A stretch of DNA of 64,000 bases from Xestospongia muta (lineage: Eukaryota > Porifera > Demospongiae > Haplosclerida > Petrosiidae), in NCBI GenBank assembly GCA_963693285.1, contig OY848919.1, positions 11,589,461 through 11,653,460 on the forward strand, written 5' to 3'. The position numbers and the translations under genes are program-made. Shown here one piece after another: positions 41,421 to 51,192 of the stretch (the stretch's first letter is position 1; each line of letters opens with the position of its first letter). The notes under the pieces were generated by a model that worked only from the letters and a program-made list of their open reading frames with translations, ran no database searches and was not told where the DNA came from.

Positions 41421-42281
41421 AGTGAATTTGTAGTAACATTTATAATTATCAACTACTGCTAGATTACTCTCTCTTTTTTTCTCTTTGTCTTCTAGTGTCT
41501 GATTATTGCTCTTCTTCTTGTTAACTTAACTGGTCAATACTTACCTGTTGACTCTCATTCTCTGTACACTAGTAGCATGGTCATACACATTATTGAGTTG
41601 GGTCTGCCTATCTGGTTCTGTTGTAGCCTGTGGAACTTTAAAAGGTAATGAATGGTGCAAGTCATGTTGGAATGAACACTCTCTCTCTCACTCTTAGGCC
41701 TACCAGTTTATGGCTACTAAATCCTAGTCTTCTCCTACAGCCTCGTACTATAGTAAATAGTACAGATAACTCAGAATCAGTAAATAGCCCTCTTCTTTCT
41801 TCTGAACCCCCTAAAGACTATGGTACTATTACTGATGAGAGAGAAAGTAAGTTAACATATAGCACACCATGTACTTTTAGATGTTGTCTGTTACTTGCAG
41901 GTAGTACCAAAGGGGAAGTACCAGATTGTTGGATTTGTCTGGACTCGGGGGACACTAGTGACCTGTTTAAACCATGTAGTTGTCCTGCTGTTCATCGAGA
42001 ATGTCTCAACAAATGGATCAAAGAGGTAACTTAACTTTTAATATGTCTGTTAGTCACTCACTGTGGATAATATCTAACAACAATTTTTATGAAGACATTT
42101 TATTGTCTATCTGTGTATCCTTACAATCTCGTTTACTAGAGGGCAACTACTACGTCTCATAAAAGTGCTCTTAAATGTCAAGTATGTAAAAAGAAATATG
42201 GTGTGGTTAAAACTAAATTTCATTGTATCACTAATGACTTGACAGTGAAGTAAGTAGAGAATGGATTAAGAAAGCGGTTGT

Positions 42282-42338
<57 letters not shown>

Positions 42339-42652
42339 NNNNNNNNNNNNNNNNNNNNNNNNNNNNNNNNNNNNNNNNNNNNNNNNNNNNNNNNNNNNNN
42401 NNNNNNNNNNNNNNNNNNNNNNNNNNNNNNNNNNNNNNNNNNNNNNNNNNNNNNNNNNNNNNNNNNNNNNNNNNNNNNNNNNNNNNNNNNNNNNNNNNNN
42501 NNNNNNNNNNNNNNNNNNNNNNNNNNNNNNNNNNNNNNTAATAACTAGTTAATTAGTAGACATTGCCACAGATTAATGGCAGTATACCTTATAAATATCT
42601 ACATTATTATTGATTTTGTACAGCTTTAATATTTATTGATTTGATACTATAT

Positions 42653-42698
<46 letters not shown>

Positions 42699-42862
42699 GA
42701 TTTATTGGTTTCTGTGCATTATGGGCCTATAAAAGGTCAAGAGTTACTCAACTAATACTTGTTGGAGATCCTATTCAACTATCGATAGAACATAAACACG
42801 ATAAACTCATTCATCCACCAACACAACTAACTATACAACAAACAACTCTATCCCTACAATAA
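30524..42862 (+). CDS. EGF-like / seven-transmembrane / RING-CH (MARCH-type) protein, candidate membrane E3 ubiquitin ligase
   Basis: Twelve exons: 30524-30694, 35772-35873, 36621-36764, 36821-36919, 37072-37221, 37282-37377, 37931-38023, 41496-41644, 41698-41846, 41901-42025, 42140-42249, 42700-42862; 1551 nt, 516 residues. The first splice completes an EGF-like pattern ([10 protein letters not shown] joined to [10 protein letters not shown]). Seven hydrophobic segments follow, one or two per exon (for example [48 protein letters not shown]). The FWAE motif and layout resemble TOM1/THH1 and GPR137-type 7TM proteins, a tentative match. Residues ~391-445 form a C4HC3 [37 protein letters not shown]. 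The loop before the histidine is short (C-x-C-x3-H). RING-CH domains recruit E2 enzymes to ubiquitinate membrane proteins. The ATG at 30524 follows an in-frame stop, but no clear signal peptide is seen. The N gap after exon 11 could hide an exon, although the flanking phases join cleanly. Confidence 0.85.
31425..31472. repeat. Poly-G / poly-C hairpin-prone tract
   Basis: A run of about fifteen G, then aggggg, a short spacer ttaaatg and about eleven C, inside the 5-kb first intron of the EGF/RING-CH gene. It could form a hairpin or G-quadruplex and is also prone to sequencing error. The rest of this intron (30695-35771) shows no gene. Confidence 0.7.
35169..35197. repeat. 29-bp perfect hairpin
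   Basis: ccacctgtacatg, loop atc, then the exact complement. It lies in intron 1 of the EGF/RING-CH gene. No function is evident. Confidence 0.75.
35881..36074. repeat. ATGG/ATGA tetranucleotide microsatellite
   Basis: About 190 bases of atgg and atga units beginning just after the exon 2 donor. Long His-Pro-Ser-Ile frames on the minus strand are artefacts of it. The following ~36120-36210 is a palindromic acatgtat-rich stretch. Confidence 0.95.
38024..41495. other. 3.5-kb intron 7 of the EGF/RING-CH gene with degenerate repeat ends
   Basis: No exon is supported here. It contains several stretches resembling termini of the intronic repeat family seen on the right of the window (gggacaaagtccc near 38220, gggagttaccccattcaaaaa near 39280 and 39860, gggacatagtccc near 40690). 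It also has GT/CT microsatellites, including (GT)n at ~41323-41420. Confidence 0.6.
41161..41252. repeat. 92-bp inverted repeat (hairpin) with 21-base arms
   Basis: ccagaattgagggacagaag at 41161 is complementary to the segment ending at 41252, with a ~50-base loop. It is intronic and pre-miRNA-sized, but could equally be a short MITE remnant. Confidence 0.75.
42284..42538. other. CT microsatellite running into a 200-base assembly gap
   Basis: (CT)n from 42284 to 42338, then N to 42538. The gap lies between exons 11 and 12 of the EGF/RING-CH gene. Another CT run at 42655-42695 abuts the exon 12 acceptor. Confidence 0.98.
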
Positions 42863-45800
42863 AATACATTCAGTAATAGTATTACTTGTATATATAACAC
42901 TACATTATTCTTTAATATCCCAGTACTATGGATAGTACTGGACTATAGTATATTATTGTATATTTAACCCCAAAGTTAGCCATTTTGTTATCCCCACACA
43001 TTGCATTATAATTATTAATGAGTGTTTGGCTGTTTCAATTATGTTTTTGATATTAAATGAAAAAATAGTTATAATTATTGAGAGTAAACATAATAACAAA
43101 GTGTTAAACAATAATAATATTATTGTATGTATTAATAACAATTATAATATTGTTATGATAAATAATCAATGTTTGTTAAAATACAAATATTTGTTATTGT
43201 GGTAACCAAGTTACAGAACCCACAAGAGGTTGAAGGACTGATTTTCTATATAAGCCTTATAGTGAAACTTGCCATTGTGAGACTAACCAGTTGCAGGTGG
43301 CAAGTCAAGATTTATAGGGAAATTGTTTCGAATGACTGGTACTGAAATGTATGTATATGAGGTTCATTCCTGTCTATGAAAGAAAAGAAGTAAATGTAAG
43401 TGTACTTTCTCTGTAGCTGTTACAATAGTTGGTGTAATATAATGCTGATTTTATTAAGCAAATTGTTATGTTAGCATAATTTTTACATGCTAAATTTCAT
43501 GAATGGGGTGGATCCAAATGCTTGTCCCCACAAAAAATTCAAAAGCTGTACATATAGAATTCAATTTCAATATGTCGTATGCAGAGTTACAAGACTATAT
43601 ATAGCATACAACAATTATTTGCTACTTTAGTGGCCAGTTTAAAACTTGTGTCATGACACTATTCATTCAACAGTACAAGCTTTATATTACTTTCAATATT
43701 TTTTAGTACAAGTCAGTTGTCCACTGAGCTAAGTAAGTCATAACTGCCAGAAAGTTATAACTAACTGTGTTTATAGGAGTGTTAAACGTTGACATGAACA
43801 TGTAACCACTAAGTAATTGTTAGAAGTCTCTTGTAGGGTAAAGACACATTTGACATAGATTATGTATGAATCAAAAGTCCTTTGTTTATATATCATGCAA
43901 ACATTGGAACTATCGATGTAGGTCAGTTGAATCAGTCATTTGATAATTGATTGATGTAGTAACAGTTTATAATCTAAGAATTTAGCACAGGTGTTATGTG
44001 ACCTTAACAAAAATAAATTGTGGTTTTAGGTTTATGACTAATAAAACGTTCGCTGTTTTTCTAATACAGTGAAGCTTTATTAGCCACTAATCATGAAACC
44101 GCTGTTACACCTGTTCTGAGTTCTTAGATTCATTATCTTACCACTCACCTTACTGCTATCTAAATTATCTTGTAGTAACATTTCTAGTAAGATGTGTGTA
44201 GTCCACTACTGAATAATAAGAGTTAAGAAAATACCACTGCTGTGGCAAGAAATGAAATTGAAAGGTGTTGAGACAATGTTCTATGAATATTTTGATCATG
44301 GCACATTCTCAATAGTTCTATACTAGTACATATTCTACTTGATCATATATTAATACTAATGATAATACTGTTGTTAGTACATGTATGAAATAGAAATAGT
44401 ATTGGACATGTTATTAGATGCAATTTTCAAAAGGATTTCATGCTATATTTGTACATTAGTAGTAACATATGGTAGTTGACCACATACTTTATTTAACCAG
44501 AAACAGATGTGGTTAGAGACAATATTGGAATATCATTTGCAATACTAAAAATTGTTTGGGAAATATCACTACTGAGACAAGAAATGAAATTAAAATTGTT
44601 TATAAACAATGTTCTATGAATGTCCTGACTCCATTCTTAATAATTCTATACTAGTGCATACATAGTCTACTTGATCATATATTAATACTAATATTAATGC
44701 TGTTTATATGTAGTTAGTATTGAACATGTTATTAGATGCAGTTTTCAAAAGGATTTCATGCTATATTTGTACATTAGTAGTAACATATGGTAGTTGACCA
44801 CACATTTTATGTATTTTACCAGAAAGAGATGCGGTTAGCAAGACAACCATCAGTTGACTTTATGTGTAATCATACTGAGTGAAGGATAATCAACCGCTGT
44901 TATTCTAGTGGAGACCTGCACCTAACCTTCTGTTTACACTGGCACCTACAGTAAAAACTTTCCCAATATATCAGAGAATTAAATTGTATGTGTGGCTTTT
45001 TGTGGATTAGTAATGTTTAAATAGAGAATTAATGGACAATGTTACCAGCATGAAGTTCTTAATTAAAAGTTCAATATTGTATTTGCATCTGCAACTATGT
45101 GACTACTTTGTACATAGAGTCTACTGTAAAATGCAAATTTATCTCTTTTTTAATTTGTTAACAAGCACAAAATTAAATAGATTGGTAGTTTTGCCAGTTC
45201 TAATTACTATGAAATTCACAGTTCATGTACTTTTAACACATGACATCCCACATACGTGGTATATAGGACTGTACAATTATAAATTCCATAGTAATGGACC
45301 TCACTCATAGACCTAGCATTCATCATGTCTAATTATACATTAGCAGAATCTTCATAGCATAACTCTTACAATAAACTATGTGATTGCTGGCTATTGAGTT
45401 GCATCTATGTGTTGATACTGACCACAGTAATGAGTTTGTTGTCGTGGATGCTACTCCTTATGCTAACTGGAACCATTTAATTGCAATAAATACAGGACAC
45501 TCTTAAAGTCAAAACATAGGTTATACATCGATATATTTTCTCTAACCATTTGAACCAGGCCTCAATCACTATTACAAACCTATATGATAATAAAACTCAA
45601 AAGAATAGTTTGAGCAATTGGAGTTATACTTTAATTTTTTACTACAGACTATGACATAAGTATGTTTGTGTGTGTGTGTGTGTGTGCTTCAATTTAACTA
45701 CAAAAATGCATATATAATGAAATGACACAATATAATGCACAATCTATTCATTATATAATATTTTAGTGTATGTAGTGCTAAGAACTTGAAATTTCTGTGA

Positions 45801-47599
45801 TTTTTACAACAACTTTTCCCAAGTGTCATCACAAATAAAATTAATTACCAATTATTATCACATATTACACACAATAAAGGAATAGTGTTTCCGGTGCTGA
45901 GTATAGTTAGGGAAATACCTGTACCATTACTGAGCCAAGAAATGAAATTAAAATTGATGTTAGGAAATAATATTGGAATAGGATTTCCAATACTGAATGT
46001 AGTTAGGGAAATACCACTACTAAGACAAGAAATGAAATTGAAAGTTTTTATAAGCAATGTTCTATGAATGTTCTGACTCATTCTCAATAATTCTATACTA
46101 GTACATAGTCTACTTGATCACATATATTAATACTAACAATAATACTGTTTTTATTACATATATGCAATTAATTACATGCATGTATTAACAACAGTACTAT
46201 TGTTAATAGTATATTGTTTTGGACATTATTAGATTTAATTTTGAAAGTTTCAACTTTATTTATTGCCATATTATACTACAGTGGTAGTATATTTTCCTTA
46301 CCAACTATAGTAGTTGATTACATATTTTATATATTTTGCAAGAAAGAGTTTATAGTTTACCGATTGTCAAAATAATCAGCTGTCTTTCTAGTGTAATTGT
46401 ACGTGGTAAATGCCACAGTTTTTCTAGTGACTACCTGTACTGGTTTTTTGTTAACCACAACAAGAATTATCCAACTTGCTGGCACCCACAGTAGGAACTT
46501 TCCCAAATCTCATTACACAAGACTTGTTATGCATTGGTGTGTTTTAAACAGGGAATTAACAGACATATTTGTGAGCACGAAGTTCTCAATTGAAACATAT
46601 AATATATCAGTATTGGTATCTACAACTATGTAACTGGTCTGCATATATTGTGTAACTGCTCTGCTGTACCTACTGTAAAATGCATATGTATTCTTTTTGT
46701 TTAATCTTGACTCAGCTCTACTGTTGTTAATGAGTGCTTTCAAACATTACACCAGGCAGTATAGTAATTAAACATAGGCCCTGGCATGAAGTGTGTGTAT
46801 CATGATTAATGGTTCACACTACAAAATGTTATATGCAGTACCTAGCAAAGTGTGGACTTCTTGTTGGTTATTGAATACTATTAAGGTTATATTTATATGT
46901 TAATATACTATATGGGTATAGTAATGACCTTATGATCATAGATACTTGTCTTTATCAAGCTAGCTAAAATCCATTCACTTAGAAAAATAGCCAGACATTC
47001 TCTAAATATTGCATTGGTTATATAATAGAGTAGTTATGTAGGATAAGTGATCTAATCTTTTCTCTCACCTTCTGATTCAGGCCATAATCATGATTTAATA
47101 GTCAACTAAGCCTAGATACCACACGATCTGAGGGATACTTGTCAGCAAGAGGAGCTTCTGAAATCATACATAACTTATTCAAAATCTTCCATTAAATCCT
47201 GACCTTATAAAACTTTCTGAAATCATAAGAGTATACAAAGCACTGCATAACCATATATATATATAATTAAAAAACAATGAGTTAACACTGTTTATAACAA
47301 ATGACAAGCTCCTATTAGTCTGCATGTGTCCATTTGTCCATCTATAATCAGCTTGTCTCCCAATTTTCTATATTGTAACAGCAAACAACTAACTACATAA
47401 CATTAGTACATGAATATTATATTGTCAGTAATACTCTGTTACCTATACAAATATCCAACATTCAACTTAATACTACAGGCTATATATAATATATATATAA
47501 GTATATGTATAATATTAATTTAGGTATAATAGTTATATATGATTTTTTGCCCAATAATACCTCTTTTGTCACATTTGTATATGCTTTTATACAATTTTC

Positions 47600-47784
47600 G
47601 GTTGGTTCTTGGTGTAACTTGACTATGATGACATCATAATGAAATGACACATAGTGATGTCATCATATTGATGACATCACCTAAACCCTAAACCAAACCT
47701 AGGATTATTAACTCTTTGACACATAGTGATGTCATCATAGGACATGTTGTTACATTATCAGTCAAGTTACACCAAGAAGCATCC
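47600..47784. mobile_element. hAT-like MITE, copy 2 (185 bp)
   Basis: Same element as 29648-29831, with inverted termini containing ttcttggtgtaacttgac. It is flanked by an exact 8-bp duplication caattttc (47592-47599 and 47785-47792). It is non-autonomous and contains repeated gatgtcatcat palindromes. Confidence 0.9.
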
Positions 47785-49187
47785 CAATTTTCGAATTCTT
47801 GTGTAGTATAGCACATTTTCCTTATCTATGGTGGTTCATTACACATATCACCCAGAGAATGTATGTAGGATGATACAACAATCAGCAGCGTGTTTTTCTA
47901 GTAACCTTTCGTTAACCACAAACTGATTATCAAGTACAAACCCGACTTACTGGCGCCTACGTTTATAGTAACATATTTTCCCAAAACACATATTATTGAA
48001 TTAAATTACTCATGAGGCTGAATTGTGCATCAGTGTGGTTTAATAGGGAGAGATGTCTTAGTAGTTTCCTTGGTAACCCATATAATAAAGAATATGATGA
48101 CCTCATGTCAACTGATGATGTTAGTGATGTAAAGCCAAACAACATACCATAGAGTAATGTCTCTATTTTCCCTCTTGTTTTTGTATAAGACTATATCACT
48201 ATAGTGAACAATACTGCATGTTCCTAAAGACTAATATTGAATAATATATAATTTAATGTTAAGTCCTCTCCATATTAGAAATATTTTGCTATTTTAAACA
48301 CAACATATTGGTGATAACAAATATCTAATGTATATGTAGAGATAAGAGGTTTCAAAGTATACTGATTTCAGTGAGCTCATAGCATTTTCAAATGTTCCAC
48401 TCAGGCAGTTTATGTAAATGTTAATTCTGTTATAGTCAACAGGCATTTGTCTGCCTAATAATTAATATACAGTCCTGGAATGAATTACTACTTACTTATG
48501 TAGAATCATAATTAACAAAGTATATCACTTAATTAAATATTATACACTATAAAATAAGGACTTCCTACCAGATTTTATGCACGCATGTCTTGCTGGGTAT
48601 GTGCATTTAACATCCTTTTTGCTCAGACAGATCCTGATGATCATTGTGATTTTGTTGTCATGGGTACCTTTTCTAATATTATTGGAGTCCATCAATTCAA
48701 TGAATATTCTAAGCTTACATGCAAATTAGCTATACCACTATCATGACACATGTACATACGTCAATACATTCCCTCTCACCTCATCATTGAAACTCTTGCA
48801 ATAATATAATTATATTATTTTGGTGTTCCTCAGACCACAGCAGGCTGTATTAAAGTGTTTAGTTTGTTAGTAAAGAGTGATAAATATGAAGTCTATAGTG
48901 ACATTCCTGACTTGTGCTTCCTCCTTGCGTGTTCTTGTTCAGTTCCCTCATTGAATATTCTTGTTCACTATGTGAATGTTCGTGTTTTAAATTTGTGGTT
49001 TCTATATACCAGGTGTGTCACGCTTAGTGCACGCACACAGTATAGTAACAGCTAATTTGGTGGTTACTGAGGTGCTTAATAAAATGTGTAAAAGGTTATT
49101 TTCTTTGAAAAGGAGCTGAACATATGAATATGTATAAACAGCAGCCAATTACATGTTTCTAGTTGTTCCCTAGCAACAGAGCCTGTG

Positions 49188-49195
49188 TATATATA
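49188..49195 (+). promoter_or_regulatory. Candidate TATA box of the defensin/Calx-beta gene
   Basis: tatataag lies 93 bases before the ATG at 49288, a plausible position for a TATA box with a short 5' UTR. No initiator was identified. Confidence 0.4.
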
Positions 49196-49287
49196 AGACA
49201 AGTAGCTTACTATTTGTTACTTATACTCAGTAGTCAAGGTCTTATAATAGTTGATACCAACATAATCAACTTATTAGATAGACCAAA

Positions 49288-50321
49288 ATGCTTATTGGAA
49301 TAAGGGTGCTCTTACTTCTTGCACTATGTAGCTATTGTTGTGCTTTCAGCTGCTGTAAGTAATGATATATACATATAGAAGCTAACTAATTATGATACTA
49401 TATTTATTTTAGCATTGGGATTTTTCTCAAAGGCAGCTTGTATTGGTGTTTGTCAATTACAGAACTGTGGGACAGGCTATTGTGATATGTAAGTTTACAT
49501 GAAAATGCCCTAAGACACAATTGATCACAAATCATTATTTTTGTGTCTCAATTTTCAGAAATAAAAGCTGTCATTGCGACCGCTGTAAAGATGGACCACC
49601 TTGGCGTAGGTTATATGTGTTGTTTGAAGTTAATGTGAAATATTGTTGCAGATATAACTTTAAGTTTATCTTTATCACCATTCAAAAAAGGAATAAAAGC
49701 ACTTCAAACAAAAAATATGACAGTAAATGAGAATACGGGGACATTTCGATTGTGTGCCACAGGATCTGGAGACTTTATGGATCGGACCTTTGTTTTTGCA
49801 GTTACCACAACTCGAGAGACAGCAACTGGTCTGTACACTTAATTGGTTTTAATTAAGATTTACATTTTTCTATACTTGCAGCTAATGTGGATTATAATCC
49901 AAATGCTCTTCCAACACTATTGTTTTTTACGCAAAACGCTAGTCGTACACAATGTAGTAGTATTACGATCTATAATGATAATCGGATGGAAACTCGCGAA
50001 AAATTTGGTTTAATGATTTCACATCCTATAATCGAAAACAATGCCTTTAACATAACTATGTCTGTTGGTAATACAATGGAAGTAGGTGAGTGTTGACATT
50101 TAATTTATACTGCAACTCTTTATTAAATTATAATTATATATCCCTATAGGAAATTCCCTTGCCTTAGACGTGAACATCGTTGATGATAATGGTATGTATG
50201 TTAAATATTCTATCAGCTAAATTCATTTCTCTTAACAGATACTAATTCAGCTGGGTCTGCTACTGTATCAATGCTGTTGTCCATTGTTGCATTTATGGCT
50301 ACCATGGGAACGCTGCTTTAA
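49288..50321 (+). CDS. Secreted/GPI-anchored protein with ASABF-type defensin domain and Calx-beta domain
   Basis: Seven exons: 49288-49354, 49413-49488, 49559-49605, 49652-49828, 49882-50085, 50150-50191, 50239-50321; 231 residues. Signal peptide MLIGIRVLLLLALCSYCCA. Residues ~22-55 hold eight cysteines spaced C-x9-C-x3-C-x4-C-x4-C-x5-C-x-C-x2-C, with CIGVC, GYC and CHCDRC. This is the cysteine-stabilised alpha-beta arrangement of four-disulfide defensins of molluscs and nematodes (MGD-1, ASABF), and NCGTGYC is especially ASABF-like. Residues ~75-205 match a Calx-beta domain: NMTVNENTGTFRLC, TATANVDYNP, an ITIYNDN strand, and final VNIVDDND. The C-terminus is hydrophobic (TVSMLLSIVAFMATMGTLL) after small residues, suggesting a GPI signal. 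CSalpha-beta defensins bind microbial membranes or lipid II. The fused domain suggests a surface-displayed antimicrobial or microbe-binding role, which is inference. Introns are mostly 46-70 bases and almost all phase 1. Confidence 0.85.
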
Positions 50322-51192
50322 TGTATGAACATATCAAAAGTTATGAATGTGTGTAGCCCTTAAGTATGTAGTTCCTTAGAAATTTATAATTTAAAAAATT
50401 TAAATTTATAATTTAAAATTCATATAGCTTACTATTTGGATTTTTGTACCCCCTAATTTGATAAAAATCATTTAGTAAACATTTTGTGAATTATCTGACA
50501 ATATTCGGTAACATTAAATTAATATCATAGTGCATCAGAAGTGTCCCCTTTTGTGACAGAAGACATCTAGCTAGATATGAGATCATAATTTCACTCTGCT
50601 TTATAATTTGTCAGGTTATTGGCTCCTTGTAATAATTAAACAAATGTAGCAGCTGAATTATCATACTGTATAGATGGAAAATTTAGCAGATTGATCTAAA
50701 ATCTTAAAAATTAGAAGTTGGTGAAATTAAACTTGTTCTTCTGTTAGTGAAGGAGCAGTCCTTGGATATACAGATGCAGATTCTAGAGAGAAATATTTAA
50801 ATAAAGCCATTCTTGTTTTGGTGTTCTCCAGTTCAACTTTTTCTCTATTAAAAATAAATTCCACCCACTACTAGCCAAAAATTAATTGTTGGCAAATTTA
50901 CCTCCAGTATTACCATAGGTGGAGCTTTTATAATAATTAACTGTAAAACTATCTCCACCCATCACACGTGGCAGTTAAATTTGGTATTGCAGAATAAGAA
51001 TTTATCATGTTATGAAGAATTAAAAAAATGATGGTTCAAGTATTGAGTCAATAACACTACCAAACATTTAAAATAAAAGATTTTATGATCTTTTACTTGT
51101 CAGGAATAATGACACTTGAAAGATACAAAACATTTGAACATTACATATGATGTTGGAGAGTTGCTACGTTAGAAATGGTTGCTAGGTTACAT
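50322..51192. other. Convergent spacer after the defensin gene
   Basis: AT-rich; contains an aatttaaatttataatttaaa palindromic stretch near 50385-50425. It should hold the 3' UTRs of both flanking genes. No coding sequence is seen. Confidence 0.6.

Larger units (their letters stand above)
42863..49287. other. 6.4-kb repeat-rich intergenic region without supported genes
   Basis: Diverged copies of a dispersed repeat start near 44228, 44560 and 46008 (shared core caagaaatgaaatt, then caatgttctatgaat and a run ending tactagt...ctacttgatcatat). A longer segment at ~44480-45160 is related to ~46280-46680, with a weaker third copy near 47880-48060. A MITE lies at 47600. Open frames of up to 92 codons match neither each other's frame nor any family. 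Confidence 0.65.

Noticed and set aside
45032..45310. 92-codon open frame in the intergenic desert
   Set aside because: It lies in a dispersed repeat, the related copy near 46570 does not preserve the frame, and no family similarity is seen.
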